DNA of 64,000 bases from Phycisphaerae bacterium. Its GTDB lineage: Bacteria; Planctomycetota; Phycisphaerae; UBA1845; UTPLA1. The position numbers were made by a program, and so were the translations under genes. Positions 1 through 9,181 of the stretch are shown one piece after another (position 1 is the first letter of the stretch; the number at the start of each line of letters is the position of its first letter). The notes beneath the pieces were generated by a model, which was given only the letters and a program-made list of their open reading frames with translations, was not told where the DNA came from and did not search any database. The stretch is taken from assembly GCA_019636475.1 (NCBI GenBank), contig JAHBXN010000007.1, forward strand, positions 124,001-188,000. The letters are read 5' to 3'.

Positions 1-242
1 TCGCCAACGGAACGGAATATGGACTGACCGGCGCAATCTACTCGAACGACCGAGTGCACCTCGAACGAGCGCGGCATGAATTCCACGTGGGCAATCTATA
101 CTTCAATCGCAAATGCACTGGCGCGCTGGTGGACGTGCAGCCGTTCGGCGGGTTCAACATGTCCGGCACGGACAGCAAGGCCGGCGGCCGTGACTACCTG
201 CAACTCTTCATGCAGGGCAAGAGCGTGACCGAGCGTTTGTGA
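1..242 (+). CDS. L-glutamate gamma-semialdehyde (P5C) dehydrogenase, C-terminal fragment
   Basis: The 3' end of a gene that begins before the window; the frame is open from base 3 to the stop at 240-242. The visible 79 residues match the C-terminus of the aldehyde dehydrogenase family that oxidises glutamate semialdehyde/P5C to glutamate in proline breakdown. Typical landmarks are '[12 protein letters not shown]', '[17 protein letters not shown]' and '[10 protein letters not shown]', near-identical to the family signature, which includes residues close to the NAD and substrate sites. The catalytic Cys and Glu lie upstream and are not seen. The fragment cannot show whether the protein is single-domain (RocA-like) or the end of a PutA fusion. 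It converges on yidC with about 20 bp between stops. Confidence 0.85.
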   Translation, partial: ANGTEYGLTGAIYSNDRVHLERARHEFHVGNLYFNRKCTGALVDVQPFGGFNMSGTDSKAGGRDYLQLFMQGKSVTERL

Positions 243-262
243 TTCGCACCGGCCGCGTCTGC

Positions 263-2434
263 CTAGAATCGGCTCTTCTTGCGCTTGCCGTTCGGGGTCT
301 GCCCTTTCGCCTGAGCCAGGCGCTGTTGCTCGGCAAGCTTCTGCATCTCCGCCAGCTTTCTCGCCAACCAGCCCCCCCCGGGCTTCGGCGCTGCGCCGGC
401 CGGACTCGCCGCCGGTTCGAACTCACCGCGCACTTCCTTTTCCTTGATGTGCTTGCGGATGTACCACTGTTCGATCATGCCGAACAGACTGCTGCAAAGA
501 ATGTAAAGACACAGTCCGCTCGGCATATTGTAGAAAATGAACCCCATGAAAATCATCATGAAGTTCATCATCTTCTGCTGCTGCGCCATCGTATCCGGCA
601 GCGGCCGACCGTCCTTGTCGAGCTTGGGCGCAGGCGGCTTGTCCGGCTTCGTCAGCTTCTGAGTCAGCTTCTGCTGGCCGTACATCAGCAGCGTCATGAT
701 GATCGGCAGCAGATTGAACGATGAAATCGCACCGCCCATGAGCGTGGATATCAGCGGGATGTGGTACTCGCCGCCAAAGGAAATCAGCGCGTCCGGCGCC
801 GACAAATCGCGTATGTAGCCGAAGAAAGGCGCATGGCGGAGGTCGACCGTCGTATTCAGCGTCGTGTACAGCGCGACCCAGATCGGCATCTGGAGGAACA
901 TCGGAAGGCAACCCATCATCGACGCCGCAGGATTGACACCTTCCTCGCGATAGAGCTTCATCGTCTCTTCGCTCAGCTTCTGCTTATCGTTCTTGAACTG
1001 TTCCTGAATCACGTCGAGCTTGGGCTTGATGCGCGCCATGTTCTTCTGCATGCGCATCATGTTGATCTGCCCCCGCTTGCTGATCGGATGCAGAATCGCC
1101 CGGACAATGATAACCAGAAGGATGATCGCTATACCGTAGTTGCCGATCAGATCGTGAATGTGGGTCAGCAGCCACAACATTGCCACGTTCAGCACATCGA
1201 ATGTGCACATGGATCGATCCGGCGACATCGTCAGACCAAAGTTCAGCGTCTTGGCCAGCGGCAGTTGACTAAATGCGCGATCACTCTTCGGACCGCAGTA
1301 CGCATCGGCGACAATGGTCACCTTCCCGCCGGGAGCAATCGCCTCTTGGGGAGCGAAGACCTGCTTGACCGTCAGATCGCGGTCATACTTCGGTTCGCCA
1401 ACCCGCGTCACGGCATAGAGCTGATCAAGATATCCTGCCCGCCTGGTTTCCGAAGACTCCACCGGGCGCGGTGCGACGATACAAGTGTAATACTTGTTGC
1501 TGACCGAAGCCCAGAGAAACTGGCTGCCTTCGGTCGGAACAAAGTCGCGCCGGTGCTCCGCAAGACCATACACTTCGTCACGCGTGACGATCGTACCTTT
1601 GCGCGACCGGCCATCGACATCAACGATCGCGAACATCGCGCGGACCATGTCGTAACGCTGATCCTCTCGCATCAACCCCGTCGGCCCGGTTTGCGTCAGC
1701 CGAACGCTCGACGCCTTCGGACCAAGGTTCTCGATTTCATGCGTTACGATGACCAGCGGCGATTCCTTCTCGACCCGGAAAGTCTTCGTCAATCGAAGGA
1801 CCGGCTGGCTGCCTAACTTCACGATGGTCGTCAGGGTCGCGGTCTCGCCCTTCTCGTCGCGGCTCTTTGCAGCCGTCCAGACCGCTGATCCGAGCGAAAC
1901 ATCCTTCTTGTCTTCGACGAGGCGCAAGGATTCCGTCACGAAAGATCGATAGACATCGCCTGTGATCGGATCCTTCACGGGCTGCAGGAGCACATACGGA
2001 GCGTGGTCCGGATTTTTCCGGTTCCGCGCGACATGGGAACGATGCTCCGAAAGCCGCACTTCCTCGACCGATGCCCCCACCGGCGATATCACGACGCTGA
2101 GGCGATAAGGATTGACAAACTGTGCGCGCTTGTTGTCCTGCCGATCGTCGCCGAGAACGATGGGCTCGGTTGACGTTCCGCCCTCGAGGACATACTCCAA
2201 ACCGCCGCTCACCGTCGGCGTGGGCGGCGTCGTTCCAATCGAAGGTGCCGTGCTTGCTGCGGCGGAACCGTCTGGATTGAAAGCGCTAGCCGGCGGTTCT
2301 TCAGTCGACGCGCTGGTCGGCGCAGGCTTGCTGGGAGCGGGAGGATTGTAAATCTGCTGAATCTTGATCCAGCCGAAGAGGAGCAACAAGCAAAGCGCTG
2401 TCGCCGCCATCGTCCTCTTGGTTTGTGCATCCAT
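263..2434 (-). CDS. yidC: Membrane protein insertase YidC (Oxa1 family)
   Basis: Inner-membrane insertase and chaperone, 723 aa, with the Gram-negative YidC layout. An N-terminal membrane anchor (residues ~8-26) is followed by a Pro/Ala/Ser-rich linker, a large periplasmic beta domain (~80-400), and then the conserved Oxa1 core from ~425 on. The core shows 'GIAIILLVIIVRAILHPIS', whose Arg is the conserved residue of the hydrophilic groove, a charged cytoplasmic hairpin (KNMARIKPKLD...), 'MMGCLPMFLQMPIWVALY', and a Lys/Arg-rich tail ending KRKKSRF. It lies 106 bp downstream of a phosphoesterase gene on the same strand; the usual rpmH/rnpA neighbours are absent. The start ATG at 2434 has no obvious Shine-Dalgarno sequence. 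The C-terminal region contains a Lys/Pro-rich insertion (TQKLTKPDKPPAPK) common in planctomycete homologues. Confidence 0.97.
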   Translation of the reverse strand: MDAQTKRTMAATALCLLLLFGWIKIQQIYNPPAPSKPAPTSASTEEPPASAFNPDGSAAASTAPSIGTTPPTPTVSGGLEYVLEGGTSTEPIVLGDDRQDNKRAQFVNPYRLSVVISPVGASVEEVRLSEHRSHVARNRKNPDHAPYVLLQPVKDPITGDVYRSFVTESLRLVEDKKDVSLGSAVWTAAKSRDEKGETATLTTIVKLGSQPVLRLTKTFRVEKESPLVIVTHEIENLGPKASSVRLTQTGPTGLMREDQRYDMVRAMFAIVDVDGRSRKGTIVTRDEVYGLAEHRRDFVPTEGSQFLWASVSNKYYTCIVAPRPVESSETRRAGYLDQLYAVTRVGEPKYDRDLTVKQVFAPQEAIAPGGKVTIVADAYCGPKSDRAFSQLPLAKTLNFGLTMSPDRSMCTFDVLNVAMLWLLTHIHDLIGNYGIAIILLVIIVRAILHPISKRGQINMMRMQKNMARIKPKLDVIQEQFKNDKQKLSEETMKLYREEGVNPAASMMGCLPMFLQMPIWVALYTTLNTTVDLRHAPFFGYIRDLSAPDALISFGGEYHIPLISTLMGGAISSFNLLPIIMTLLMYGQQKLTQKLTKPDKPPAPKLDKDGRPLPDTMAQQQKMMNFMMIFMGFIFYNMPSGLCLYILCSSLFGMIEQWYIRKHIKEKEVRGEFEPAASPAGAAPKPGGGWLARKLAEMQKLAEQQRLAQAKGQTPNGKRKKSRF

Positions 2435-2540
2435 AATCAGTTGGGTCCGTATGGGAAAATGTCGCGTGTCGTCCGCCGGGCATGAGTGGCAATCGTCCTG
2501 CGGTGTCTTTTAAGTGTCGTTCGCCAAACTTCCGATCGGC

Positions 2541-3299
2541 CTATTTTCCTTCGTACAAGCGCTGGCCGAGAAAGTCGTCCAGAAAGGGGTTATCACGAAT
2601 TCGTTTCGCCGTCACGTCGATGTTGTAATCGACTCGGACAAACTCCACCTCGTTGCCATCAACGACGACGTAGGCCGCTCGCGGATCACGATCTCGAGGC
2701 TGGCCCACCGATCCGACGTTGATAATGACCCGTTCCTCGCCGATCGTATACTTGTGCTCATCACCCATCTCGTCGGGAGTCTCAAAATACGGATCATCCA
2801 CGAATACTCCCGGCACATGGGTATGTCCACAAAAGCACGTCAGCTTCTCCATCCGGTCGAAATTTGCGAGCAGCTTCTGAGGCGCCGTGTAAACATCATC
2901 AGGAAAAAGATACTCGTTGATCGGTTTCCGCGGAGAGCCATGTACAAACAAAAAGCCGTTTAGCTCCTCGCGAGGATTCAAGCCGCCCAGGAATCGCCAT
3001 CGCCGGTTGCGCCGTTCGGCTTCCGGCTCATCCTCCAGGCTGGCCCGGGTCCAGAACGCCGCTCGCTCTGCACTGACATTGAAATTCGTCGGCTCATAGT
3101 AAACCGCGTGATCGTGATTGCCGCACAGGCTTAGCGTGGCGTGCTCCGCCACCAGATCAAGACATGGCCCCGGATCAGGGCCGTAACCCACGATGTCGCC
3201 AAGACAGTAAATCGTCTTGATACTGCGGCGCTCAATGTCCGCAAGCACTGTGCGCAGTGCCTCCAGATTCGAGTGGATATCGGAGATGATCGCGAACAT
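2541..3299 (-). CDS. Metallophosphoesterase (calcineurin-like, YfcE/MJ0936 type)
   Basis: A 252-aa cytosolic phosphoesterase of the calcineurin superfamily. All metal-binding motifs are visible in order: 'DIHSN' near the N-terminus, 'GDIVGYGPDP', 'GNHDHA', 'VHGSP' and 'CGHTHVPG', followed by 'NVGSVGQPRD', typical of the YfcE/MJ0936 branch. The family hydrolyses phosphodiesters or phosphomonoesters with two divalent metals; the physiological substrate cannot be read from sequence. The frame stays open upstream to 3347, but I chose the ATG at 3299 because the family begins directly with M-x-I-ISDIHSN, and the extra residues (AARALSACVKVF) look untranslated. It sits between a Trm112-like gene and yidC on the same strand. 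Confidence 0.9.
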   Translation of the reverse strand: MFAIISDIHSNLEALRTVLADIERRSIKTIYCLGDIVGYGPDPGPCLDLVAEHATLSLCGNHDHAVYYEPTNFNVSAERAAFWTRASLEDEPEAERRNRRWRFLGGLNPREELNGFLFVHGSPRKPINEYLFPDDVYTAPQKLLANFDRMEKLTCFCGHTHVPGVFVDDPYFETPDEMGDEHKYTIGEERVIINVGSVGQPRDRDPRAAYVVVDGNEVEFVRVDYNIDVTAKRIRDNPFLDDFLGQRLYEGK

Positions 3300-3371
3300 T
3301 CCCGCTGAAAACACCTTTACGCAGGCCGACAGTGCTCGGGCCGCCACCTGCTATTCGACCGGCCGGAGCAA

Positions 3372-3575
3372 CTATTTCGACGGCGCCGCCTCATCAATCA
3401 ACATGATCGGAATGTCATCGCGTACGGGAAACCGCAAGCCGCAGCCCGTGCACACCAGCCGTCCCTGAACGTCATCCCCCGGTTCGGGTTCGCGCCACTC
3501 CACCGGCTTCTTGCAAGCCGGACATACCAGGATGTCCAACAGGTCTTTGCTAAGCACCGCTCGATTGCCTCCCAA
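3372..3575 (-). CDS. Trm112-family zinc-ribbon-like protein
   Basis: A 67-aa protein of the Trm112/UPF0434 (YcaR-like) family. It begins with 'LSKDLLDILVCPACKKPV' and later has 'GRLVCTGCGLRFPVRDDIPIML'. The two CxxC pairs (CPAC, CTGC) keep a zinc-ribbon fold, and 'YPVRDGIPVML'-like wording is the family hallmark. In eukaryotes and archaea Trm112 activates methyltransferases; the bacterial proteins often sit beside lipid A genes. Here too it follows an LpxL-like acyltransferase by 139 bp on the same strand. The start at 3575 is the first in frame; a shorter GTG start giving VLSKDLL is also possible. Confidence 0.85.
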   Translation of the reverse strand: MGGNRAVLSKDLLDILVCPACKKPVEWREPEPGDDVQGRLVCTGCGLRFPVRDDIPIMLIDEAAPSK

Positions 3576-3714
3576 TCCGCATGACTGACAGAAAATAGAT
3601 GCTAGGGGTAACAGAATGAGACGTCAAACCACCATTGATTCTGCGCACCCGAGCAGACAAACGCTCGCCGCAGCAATTCGACCTGCCAGCCGTGCCCGGA
3701 TTCCTGATTGGGAA

Positions 3715-4674
3715 TCACCCTGCGGCCCCAATCGGGCTTGCCTCGCCACTGCCGTACAACGATGATCCCGCGCCGCGATGCCTCCGGGCATCTTCCATAG
3801 CCGCCATCCCCCACAGATACTGTTCAGGGGCCAGCATCATTCCCTTCTCAAGCTCGCCAAGGACCCGCAACATGAACGAGTCGTCGGAATCGCTCGGCGC
3901 AATCGTGATTAGCTTGTGCACTCGCAAATGAAACTCGAACGCACCCGGGCCGCGCGGACACGTCACGACGGCTGCCGGCACGTCGAACCACCGGCACAGC
4001 CGCTCGATCGTCGGACGCGCCGCGAAGTGTCGGCCCATGAACCGAACTCGATGACCCCGACCGCCCGGCCGCTCGTTCTCCGCGACAATCATGACCGACT
4101 TTCGCTGCGCAAGCACATCCGGAAGAACTCGGGCGGCATCGCTCCGATCAATCAAACGTACGTGCGACAGTGACCGAATCTCCCGTTCCCAGATTCGAAT
4201 TTCGGGACGGCCACTCAAATCGGAAACCACTTCCAATCCGCCGAGCAGGTTCCCCAGCGCGCACGCCGCGGCGGCGATGTTCCCGTGATAGCCCACCACG
4301 ACGACACAACCGCGAGCGGAAACCGCTCGAAGGCGTTCCTCATCGCTCGACTCAATCCGGACAAACTCGCGCCAGCCTTGAGCGTCCAGCCGCTTCGCGA
4401 CAAATAGGCACTCGGCCCAGAATCTCGCGAAGTGTTCGTAGCTTTCTCGACTGATCCGAAGCGCTAGCTGGTTTGGATCGATGGCATTCGACCTTTCCTG
4501 ACATGCAACGGAAAACGCTTCGCCAAACGCCGAAAGGACTCGCTTCATGGCGCGCTCGCGTCCGGGAGGGTTCAGGTCGAATAAGCCTGTCCCAAGTCGT
4601 GCTGCGAACTTCGTAGCGACACGCGGACCCGCCAACCGAACCAACGGCGCGACCAGCCATCGAAGATACGCCAT
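3715..4674 (-). CDS. LpxL/HtrB-family lysophospholipid/lipid A acyltransferase
   Basis: A 319-aa membrane-associated acyltransferase of the lipid A late-acyltransferase (LpxL/HtrB) family, which transfers an acyl chain onto a lipid A precursor or related glycolipid at the inner membrane. The catalytic His lies in 'VVGYHGNIAAAACALG', equivalent to the HxGNWE block although the Trp and Glu are replaced. A later block, 'ENERPGGRGHRVRFMGRHF', corresponds to the D/NxRPG...F.G region, and 'MLAPEQYLWGM' to the PEQWxW motif, here without the following HRRW. These changes leave the exact acceptor uncertain. The ATG at 4674 is preferred over 4788 because it starts the usual membrane-anchor region (MAYLRWLVAPLVRLAG) and has GAGAG about 9 nt upstream. 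Confidence 0.75.
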   Translation of the reverse strand: MAYLRWLVAPLVRLAGPRVATKFAARLGTGLFDLNPPGRERAMKRVLSAFGEAFSVACQERSNAIDPNQLALRISRESYEHFARFWAECLFVAKRLDAQGWREFVRIESSDEERLRAVSARGCVVVVGYHGNIAAAACALGNLLGGLEVVSDLSGRPEIRIWEREIRSLSHVRLIDRSDAARVLPDVLAQRKSVMIVAENERPGGRGHRVRFMGRHFAARPTIERLCRWFDVPAAVVTCPRGPGAFEFHLRVHKLITIAPSDSDDSFMLRVLGELEKGMMLAPEQYLWGMAAMEDARRHRGAGSSLYGSGEASPIGAAG

Positions 4675-5266
4675 TCTGAGATCTCTCAAGCTCAATGTAT
4701 CGCCCCGCAGAACTGGCGGCCAACTGGTTGCCCGGCTGCGCAAGCCGTGTCCGTGTGTGCACGCGCACCCATTAATTATCGGCATCATCGCGCCAGATTC
4801 CCGTGATTCGGATCGGTGGATTTACCCCCGCTCACAGCCGTTTGCCGGGCGTAGCTCGGCCAATCCTTTTCCACGGCCCGCCGCTCCCGATTACGGCCGG
4901 CCGAAAGGTGCTCACCCACCCAGCCGACGAATATCGCCTGCCTCGGACGCGAATTATCGGGTCCCGTAACATATACTTACTGGAGCGCGCATTGCTAAAA
5001 TATCAGGATAAACCGGACTTTCCCCGAAGCCCGCACGCGAGCGACACGGAAATCCCCGTCCCGACCGACCGGGTCCGAACGCACACTCATGGGAAATCCG
5101 CTGATTGGCTCGAACACTCCGCCCGATTGAGTGATATCTATCGAGATGAAGACCAGAGCGGCTCAAAATTCGATTGAGATCCTTACCCCAATGTACCGAC
5201 CCAGATCCCCGCGGCGAACGGCGGCCGAAAAAAACATGCGGATCAGTTGACGGAGGCAACAAAACG
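4675..5266. other. Intergenic region between divergent lpxL-like and subtilase genes
   Basis: A 592-bp gap with no convincing gene. It must carry the promoters of both divergent genes. One minus-strand -35/-10 candidate is listed separately. The good ribosome binding site GGAGG (5252-5256) belongs to the subtilase gene. Open frames in this interval show no recognisable protein. Confidence 0.6.
4970..4998 (-). promoter_or_regulatory. Candidate sigma70-type promoter for the lpxL-like operon
   Basis: On the minus strand TTAGCA (4998-4993) and TATATG (4975-4970) are separated by 17 bp. Each hexamer matches the consensus at four of six positions. It would give a leader of about 290 nt before the lpxL-like start, which is long, so the call is tentative. 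Confidence 0.25.
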
Positions 5267-7675
5267 ATGATCACTGTCGGCATCGCCATCGCGATGCTTC
5301 TTTCATTCAGCGCACAGGTGGTGCCGCCGGCCATTTCGTCTGAAACCGTTCGCGATGAAACGCTCGGTTCAAACCCTCACGCGCTCTATCTCGCGGCCGG
5401 AAACGTGGATCTCGCCACCGCCCCGTCGCTTCTCGACAATCTCAATACCCGATTCGACCCGAATAAGTACTACGTCTTGCAGCTTGATGGCCCCATGACG
5501 CGCGACCGTCGGGCCGCGCTCGCGGAAACCGGCCTTGAACTCCTCGACTACGTTCCGATGAACGCATACATCGTCCGCGGCGTCACCATCAACGCCGCGG
5601 CACTCCGTGGGCTTTCGTTCGTTCGATGGCTCGGCGAATACGAGCGGCAGTGGCGAATCTCGCCGGAAATTCCAAAGGCAAAAGCTTATCAGGACGCAGA
5701 CAGGCGTGCGATGAACGATCGCGGCGAAAAGCGGCTTTCGGTCAGCCTCATGCGCGGCGCCGATCTGACTCAGGCGGCCAGAATCATCGAAACCCAGGCC
5801 CTCGCGATCAACGAAGTGCTTCCCACACCGGATCGCTGCAAGCTCGAATTCGACATCGCATCGGACAGAATTGATGGCCTGGCCGATATTCCCGACGTGC
5901 TCTTTATCGCCGAGACGCCCGAAGGCGAACCCAGAAACTCGATGACCACATGGGTCATTCAGAGCGATATCCCCGGCTCGACACCCCTCTGGAACGCCGG
6001 ACTGCATGGAGAAGATCAGATCATCGGCCTCATCGATTGGGGGCTCGACGAATCCCACTGTGCGTTTGACGATCTCGTAGCGCCAGGACCGGCGCATCGC
6101 AAGCTGCTGGCCTACGTCGTGGCGAATGGCCAGGTCATTCCCGGTGGATTCGGATACCACGGCACCCATGCCGGCTGCACACTCGCCGGTGACGATCTAT
6201 CCGGAACCTCCGCCAATTTCAGAGGCATGGCGTACAAATCCAGAATCGTCATGCAGCACTATGCCGGACTCGTCACGTCGACCAATGTCGATGAGCGCCT
6301 CCAGTTCGCATACGACCTTGGCGCGCGCATTCATTCCAACAGTTGGGGAAGTTCGACCGACACAACCTACAACGCGTGGTGCGCCGATATTGACCAGTTC
6401 GCGCACGATTATGAGGAGAATCTCGTCCTGGTGGCGATCATGAACGGCGGATCAGCAAGCCTGCCCGGCTCCATCCGCTCACCTGAAAACGCCAAAAACT
6501 GTCTCGCCGTCGCCGCCGCCAATGAACCGCCGAACCAGAATAACCACGGAAGCGGCGCACGTGGACCCACCACCGACGGCCGACAGAAACCGGAAGTCTG
6601 GGTCTCGGGCTGCCCCACCTCCGCAAACGTCAACACCGCATGCTCCGAGATAGACCGGACCTGCGCCACGTCCTGGGCGACACCCGCGATGTCCGGTTTT
6701 GCCTCGCTCACTCGACAGTACTTTATCGATGGGTTCTATCCCGGTGGCGCCGCGAATGTCCTCGATGCTTTCGAGCCGTCCGGCGCACTCATCAAGGCGG
6801 TCATTCTCAATTCGGCCGTCGACATGTCCGGATTTGCGGGATACCTGGGCACCCACGAAGGCTGGGGTCGCGCAATCATGGACCGAGCCCTCTATTTTGC
6901 CGGCGACGATCGGAAACTCATTGTGCACGATGTCCGCCATGCCGAGGGCCTTTCAACCGGCGAAACGCAGAGATTCTATGTCAACGTCATGTCATCATCC
7001 GAGCGGCTGAAGGTCACGCTCGTATGGTCCGACGCCCCCGCGTCTGTCGCGGCCGCTTTCACCCCTGTTAACAATCTGAATCTGGTCGTCATCGACCCGT
7101 CCGAGGTGTCGTACACGGGAAACAGCTTCGAGGGCATCGAATCCGTGCCCGGGGGACCAGCCGATTCATTGAATAACACGGAACAGGTCCACCTGTCGAA
7201 TCCCACCACCGGCGTCTGGGCGATCGACGTCGTCGGAGCCGCCGTCAATCTCGGCACACAGGGCTTCGCGCTCGCCGTCACGGGCGATGTCCAGCAAAGC
7301 ATCTGCACCAGGGGAGACGTCAACGGCGACGGGCTCGTGGACGGCGCTGATATTGCCGCATTCGTCTCGGTGCTGTTGAACGGCGGCTCCTTCGTTGAAC
7401 GATGCGCCGCAGATATCGACGATTCCGGAGTTGTTGACCAACTTGATGTCGGTCCGTTCGCGGCGTTACTGCTCGGTGTCACCTATTGCCCGCGAATCAA
7501 GGGCGATATGAACAACGACGGACTCGTTAACGCAGGCGACGTCCAGGGCTTTACCGATGTGCTTACCAACGGCGGAACTCCCGACGAAATCTGCGCGGCC
7601 GATTTCGACTATTCAACCACCGCAGATCTCGACGACCTCAGTGCCTTCGTATCGCTATTGATTGAGATGGAATAA
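5267..7675 (+). CDS. Secreted S8 (subtilisin-like) serine protease with two dockerin-type repeats
   Basis: An 802-aa exported protease. The start at 5267 has GGAGG 10 nt upstream and opens a signal peptide (MITVGIAIAMLLSFSAQVVPP). An N-terminal pro-region (~40-220) precedes the catalytic domain, with the triad in 'IGLIDWGLDE' (Asp, ~residue 256), 'GYHGTHAGCTLAGDD' (His, ~300) and 'TCATSWATPAMSG' (Ser, ~467). A beta-sandwich domain (~570-680; 'LKVTLVWSDAPAS') resembles those that follow many subtilases. The C-terminus carries two Ca-binding dockerin/EF-hand-like units, 'GDVNGDGLVDGADIAAF' and 'GDMNNDGLVNAGDVQGF', each followed by a second half-repeat (ADIDDSGVVDQLD, ADFDYSTTADLDD). The Ser, His and Asp are all present, so activity is likely. 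Dockerin repeats imply attachment to a cohesin-like partner or to the cell surface; that partner is not in the window. Confidence 0.92.
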   Translation: MITVGIAIAMLLSFSAQVVPPAISSETVRDETLGSNPHALYLAAGNVDLATAPSLLDNLNTRFDPNKYYVLQLDGPMTRDRRAALAETGLELLDYVPMNAYIVRGVTINAAALRGLSFVRWLGEYERQWRISPEIPKAKAYQDADRRAMNDRGEKRLSVSLMRGADLTQAARIIETQALAINEVLPTPDRCKLEFDIASDRIDGLADIPDVLFIAETPEGEPRNSMTTWVIQSDIPGSTPLWNAGLHGEDQIIGLIDWGLDESHCAFDDLVAPGPAHRKLLAYVVANGQVIPGGFGYHGTHAGCTLAGDDLSGTSANFRGMAYKSRIVMQHYAGLVTSTNVDERLQFAYDLGARIHSNSWGSSTDTTYNAWCADIDQFAHDYEENLVLVAIMNGGSASLPGSIRSPENAKNCLAVAAANEPPNQNNHGSGARGPTTDGRQKPEVWVSGCPTSANVNTACSEIDRTCATSWATPAMSGFASLTRQYFIDGFYPGGAANVLDAFEPSGALIKAVILNSAVDMSGFAGYLGTHEGWGRAIMDRALYFAGDDRKLIVHDVRHAEGLSTGETQRFYVNVMSSSERLKVTLVWSDAPASVAAAFTPVNNLNLVVIDPSEVSYTGNSFEGIESVPGGPADSLNNTEQVHLSNPTTGVWAIDVVGAAVNLGTQGFALAVTGDVQQSICTRGDVNGDGLVDGADIAAFVSVLLNGGSFVERCAADIDDSGVVDQLDVGPFAALLLGVTYCPRIKGDMNNDGLVNAGDVQGFTDVLTNGGTPDEICAADFDYSTTADLDDLSAFVSLLIEME

Positions 7676-8173
7676 ACACGAAACGTCGGCAGCCGTTCGC
7701 ACGCATCTAGCTGTTTCGCAATCACCGAGGTCCATTCCGATCTCAATGTGAATTTCGCGAAATGCAGTCCGGTAACAATCACGCTGGCGCGGAGCGGCTT
7801 AGTGCGCGATTCCATGCACAATTCCTCTCTGATTCGCGCGCGCTTTCACAAAGCCACATCGCATCGAAGCTTGTCAATGCGTGTCCGAACACGTTACACA
7901 ATCCGCGCGAAGCAGCCACGTCGCAGTCTCTCGTGAATATCGGACACCACCACCAAATCGATCAGTATGCTCGTTGATTTCCATTACTCAGAGTGGTATT
8001 TTCGATCCTTGTAATGCAACGAAAGAAGCACTCTTTATGTGTGCGGCTTCCTTCGCGTCCGTTGGGACTGCATTGCGTCGGACCCTATCAGTCGCGAGTT
8101 CGGGCGTGCATCGCCGAATCGATCGACACACGTCCGTGCCAGACAATCGTCGAATCTGCCAAAAGAGGTTTAC
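7676..8173. other. Intergenic region upstream of the DUF2203 gene
   Basis: A 498-bp stretch with no supported gene. It contains one possible promoter (7974-8002) and the ribosome binding site of the next gene (AAAAGAGG, 8161-8168). I see no terminator hairpin after the subtilase stop. Confidence 0.6.
7974..8002 (+). promoter_or_regulatory. Candidate sigma70-type promoter upstream of the DUF2203 gene
   Basis: TTGATT (7974-7979) and TATTTT (7997-8002) with 17-bp spacing, in an AT-richer island of an otherwise GC-rich gap. A transcript from here would have a leader of about 165 nt. Confidence 0.3.
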
Positions 8174-8635
8174 ATGGAAGCATTCGGCACCACAGCGATC
8201 GCCCGGAAAAGCCGCCACCTACGCGGCCGCAAAATATTCACACTCGCCCAGGCCAATCGAACACTGCCGCTCGTGTCTCGAATCGTCGCCGACATCGTCG
8301 CAAGGCATAAGCAGATCTGCCGCATCGAAGAGCGGTGCCACGCCGATGACCACGATCATTCGATGGAACAGCTCGATCGGTTGCGCGATCAATATGCCGA
8401 CGAGCTCGATGCCCTGCAGGACCTCATCGAGGAACTCGAGCAGATCGGATGCCAGTTAAAGGATTGGGAGCGAGGCGTCGTCGACTATCTCGCCTTCATC
8501 AACGGCAGGCCCGTCGAGTTCTGCTGGCGGCTGGGCGAGCCGCGCATCGCTCACTGGCACGAGATGGATTCAGGTTTTCGTGGCCGGCAGAAGCTCGATC
8601 AGTGCATGGAAGCCGACGCGCCCGCGGGTTCCTGA
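8174..8635 (+). CDS. DUF2203 family protein
   Basis: A 153-aa cytosolic protein of the DUF2203 family, whose function is unknown. Family landmarks are 'FTLAQANRTLPLVSRIVADIV' near residue 25, a long helical, highly charged middle, 'LEQIGCQLKDWERGVVDYLA' and 'GRPVEFCWRLGEPRIAHWHEMDSGFRGRQ'. The terminal C-W-x-x-GE-x-x-I-x-x-WH block is strongly conserved in the family and may bind a ligand, but no reaction is established. The ATG at 8174 is chosen because AAAAGAGG lies 5-12 nt upstream. It is followed, convergently, by a thioesterase gene. Confidence 0.85.
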   Translation: MEAFGTTAIARKSRHLRGRKIFTLAQANRTLPLVSRIVADIVARHKQICRIEERCHADDHDHSMEQLDRLRDQYADELDALQDLIEELEQIGCQLKDWERGVVDYLAFINGRPVEFCWRLGEPRIAHWHEMDSGFRGRQKLDQCMEADAPAGS

Positions 8636-8732
8636 AATCGCCGAACTGCGCCATCCACGGATGACGCCGCATTTCTCGCGAGAACCGCGGTTTTCAACCA
8701 CCTGCCGATTCGCCAACAGGAGTCGCCACGGA

Positions 8733-9122
8733 TCACTGCTCCCCGAGCAGCCGTTGCAGGACGGTTCGCGGCATCGTTTTCTGATCGGTCCGACCGGTCG
8801 CAATCAGCCGATCGCCAACAAATGCCCGCGTCTCGCACACCAGTTCGCGAACCGATACCGAGCTGGCCTTCGCCACCACGCGCACCATGGATCCGACTGG
8901 CGCGGGCGCGTGATGATCGCAGCTCACATGCGTGCCGACCCCTTCTTCATGGGCCTCGAGAAAACCCGCCAGCACGAGGCGACCGGCGATTTCCATATAC
9001 TGCACGACCGTCCATGTCGCACAGACGCGGTGCACGACCACGCCGTCGAACGCAGGACACATGTCCTCTGTCACGATGAATTGCGTCTCTCGTTCCAGTC
9101 CGACAACCAAGCCCGGTTTCAT
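8733..9122 (-). CDS. Hotdog-fold thioesterase, fluoroacetyl-CoA-thioesterase-like
   Basis: A 129-aa single hotdog-domain protein resembling the FlK-like acyl-CoA thioesterase group. The start 'MKPGLVVGLERETQFIVTEDM' and the block 'CATWTVVQYMEIAGRLVLAGFL' supply the Thr and Glu that act with the His in 'GVGTHVSCDHHAPAPVG', equivalent to the FlK catalytic Thr/Glu/His set. The group hydrolyses small acyl-CoA thioesters; fluoroacetyl-CoA is the substrate of only one characterised member, so the substrate here is unknown. It lies 59 bp upstream of a convergent DUF2203 gene and downstream of an FMN-binding protein gene on the same strand. Confidence 0.75.
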   Translation of the reverse strand: MKPGLVVGLERETQFIVTEDMCPAFDGVVVHRVCATWTVVQYMEIAGRLVLAGFLEAHEEGVGTHVSCDHHAPAPVGSMVRVVAKASSVSVRELVCETRAFVGDRLIATGRTDQKTMPRTVLQRLLGEQ

Positions 9123-9181
9123 TGGTCAATCCGCCTGATCCTGTCACCGCAGCCGATGAGGCATGAAACGCCATGCCGTCT

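Noticed and set aside
761-1816. 351-codon open frame on the plus strand opposite yidC
   Set aside because: Its protein is Arg/His-rich with no domain, and it is the complement of the well-conserved yidC coding sequence; GC-rich codon bias opens such frames.
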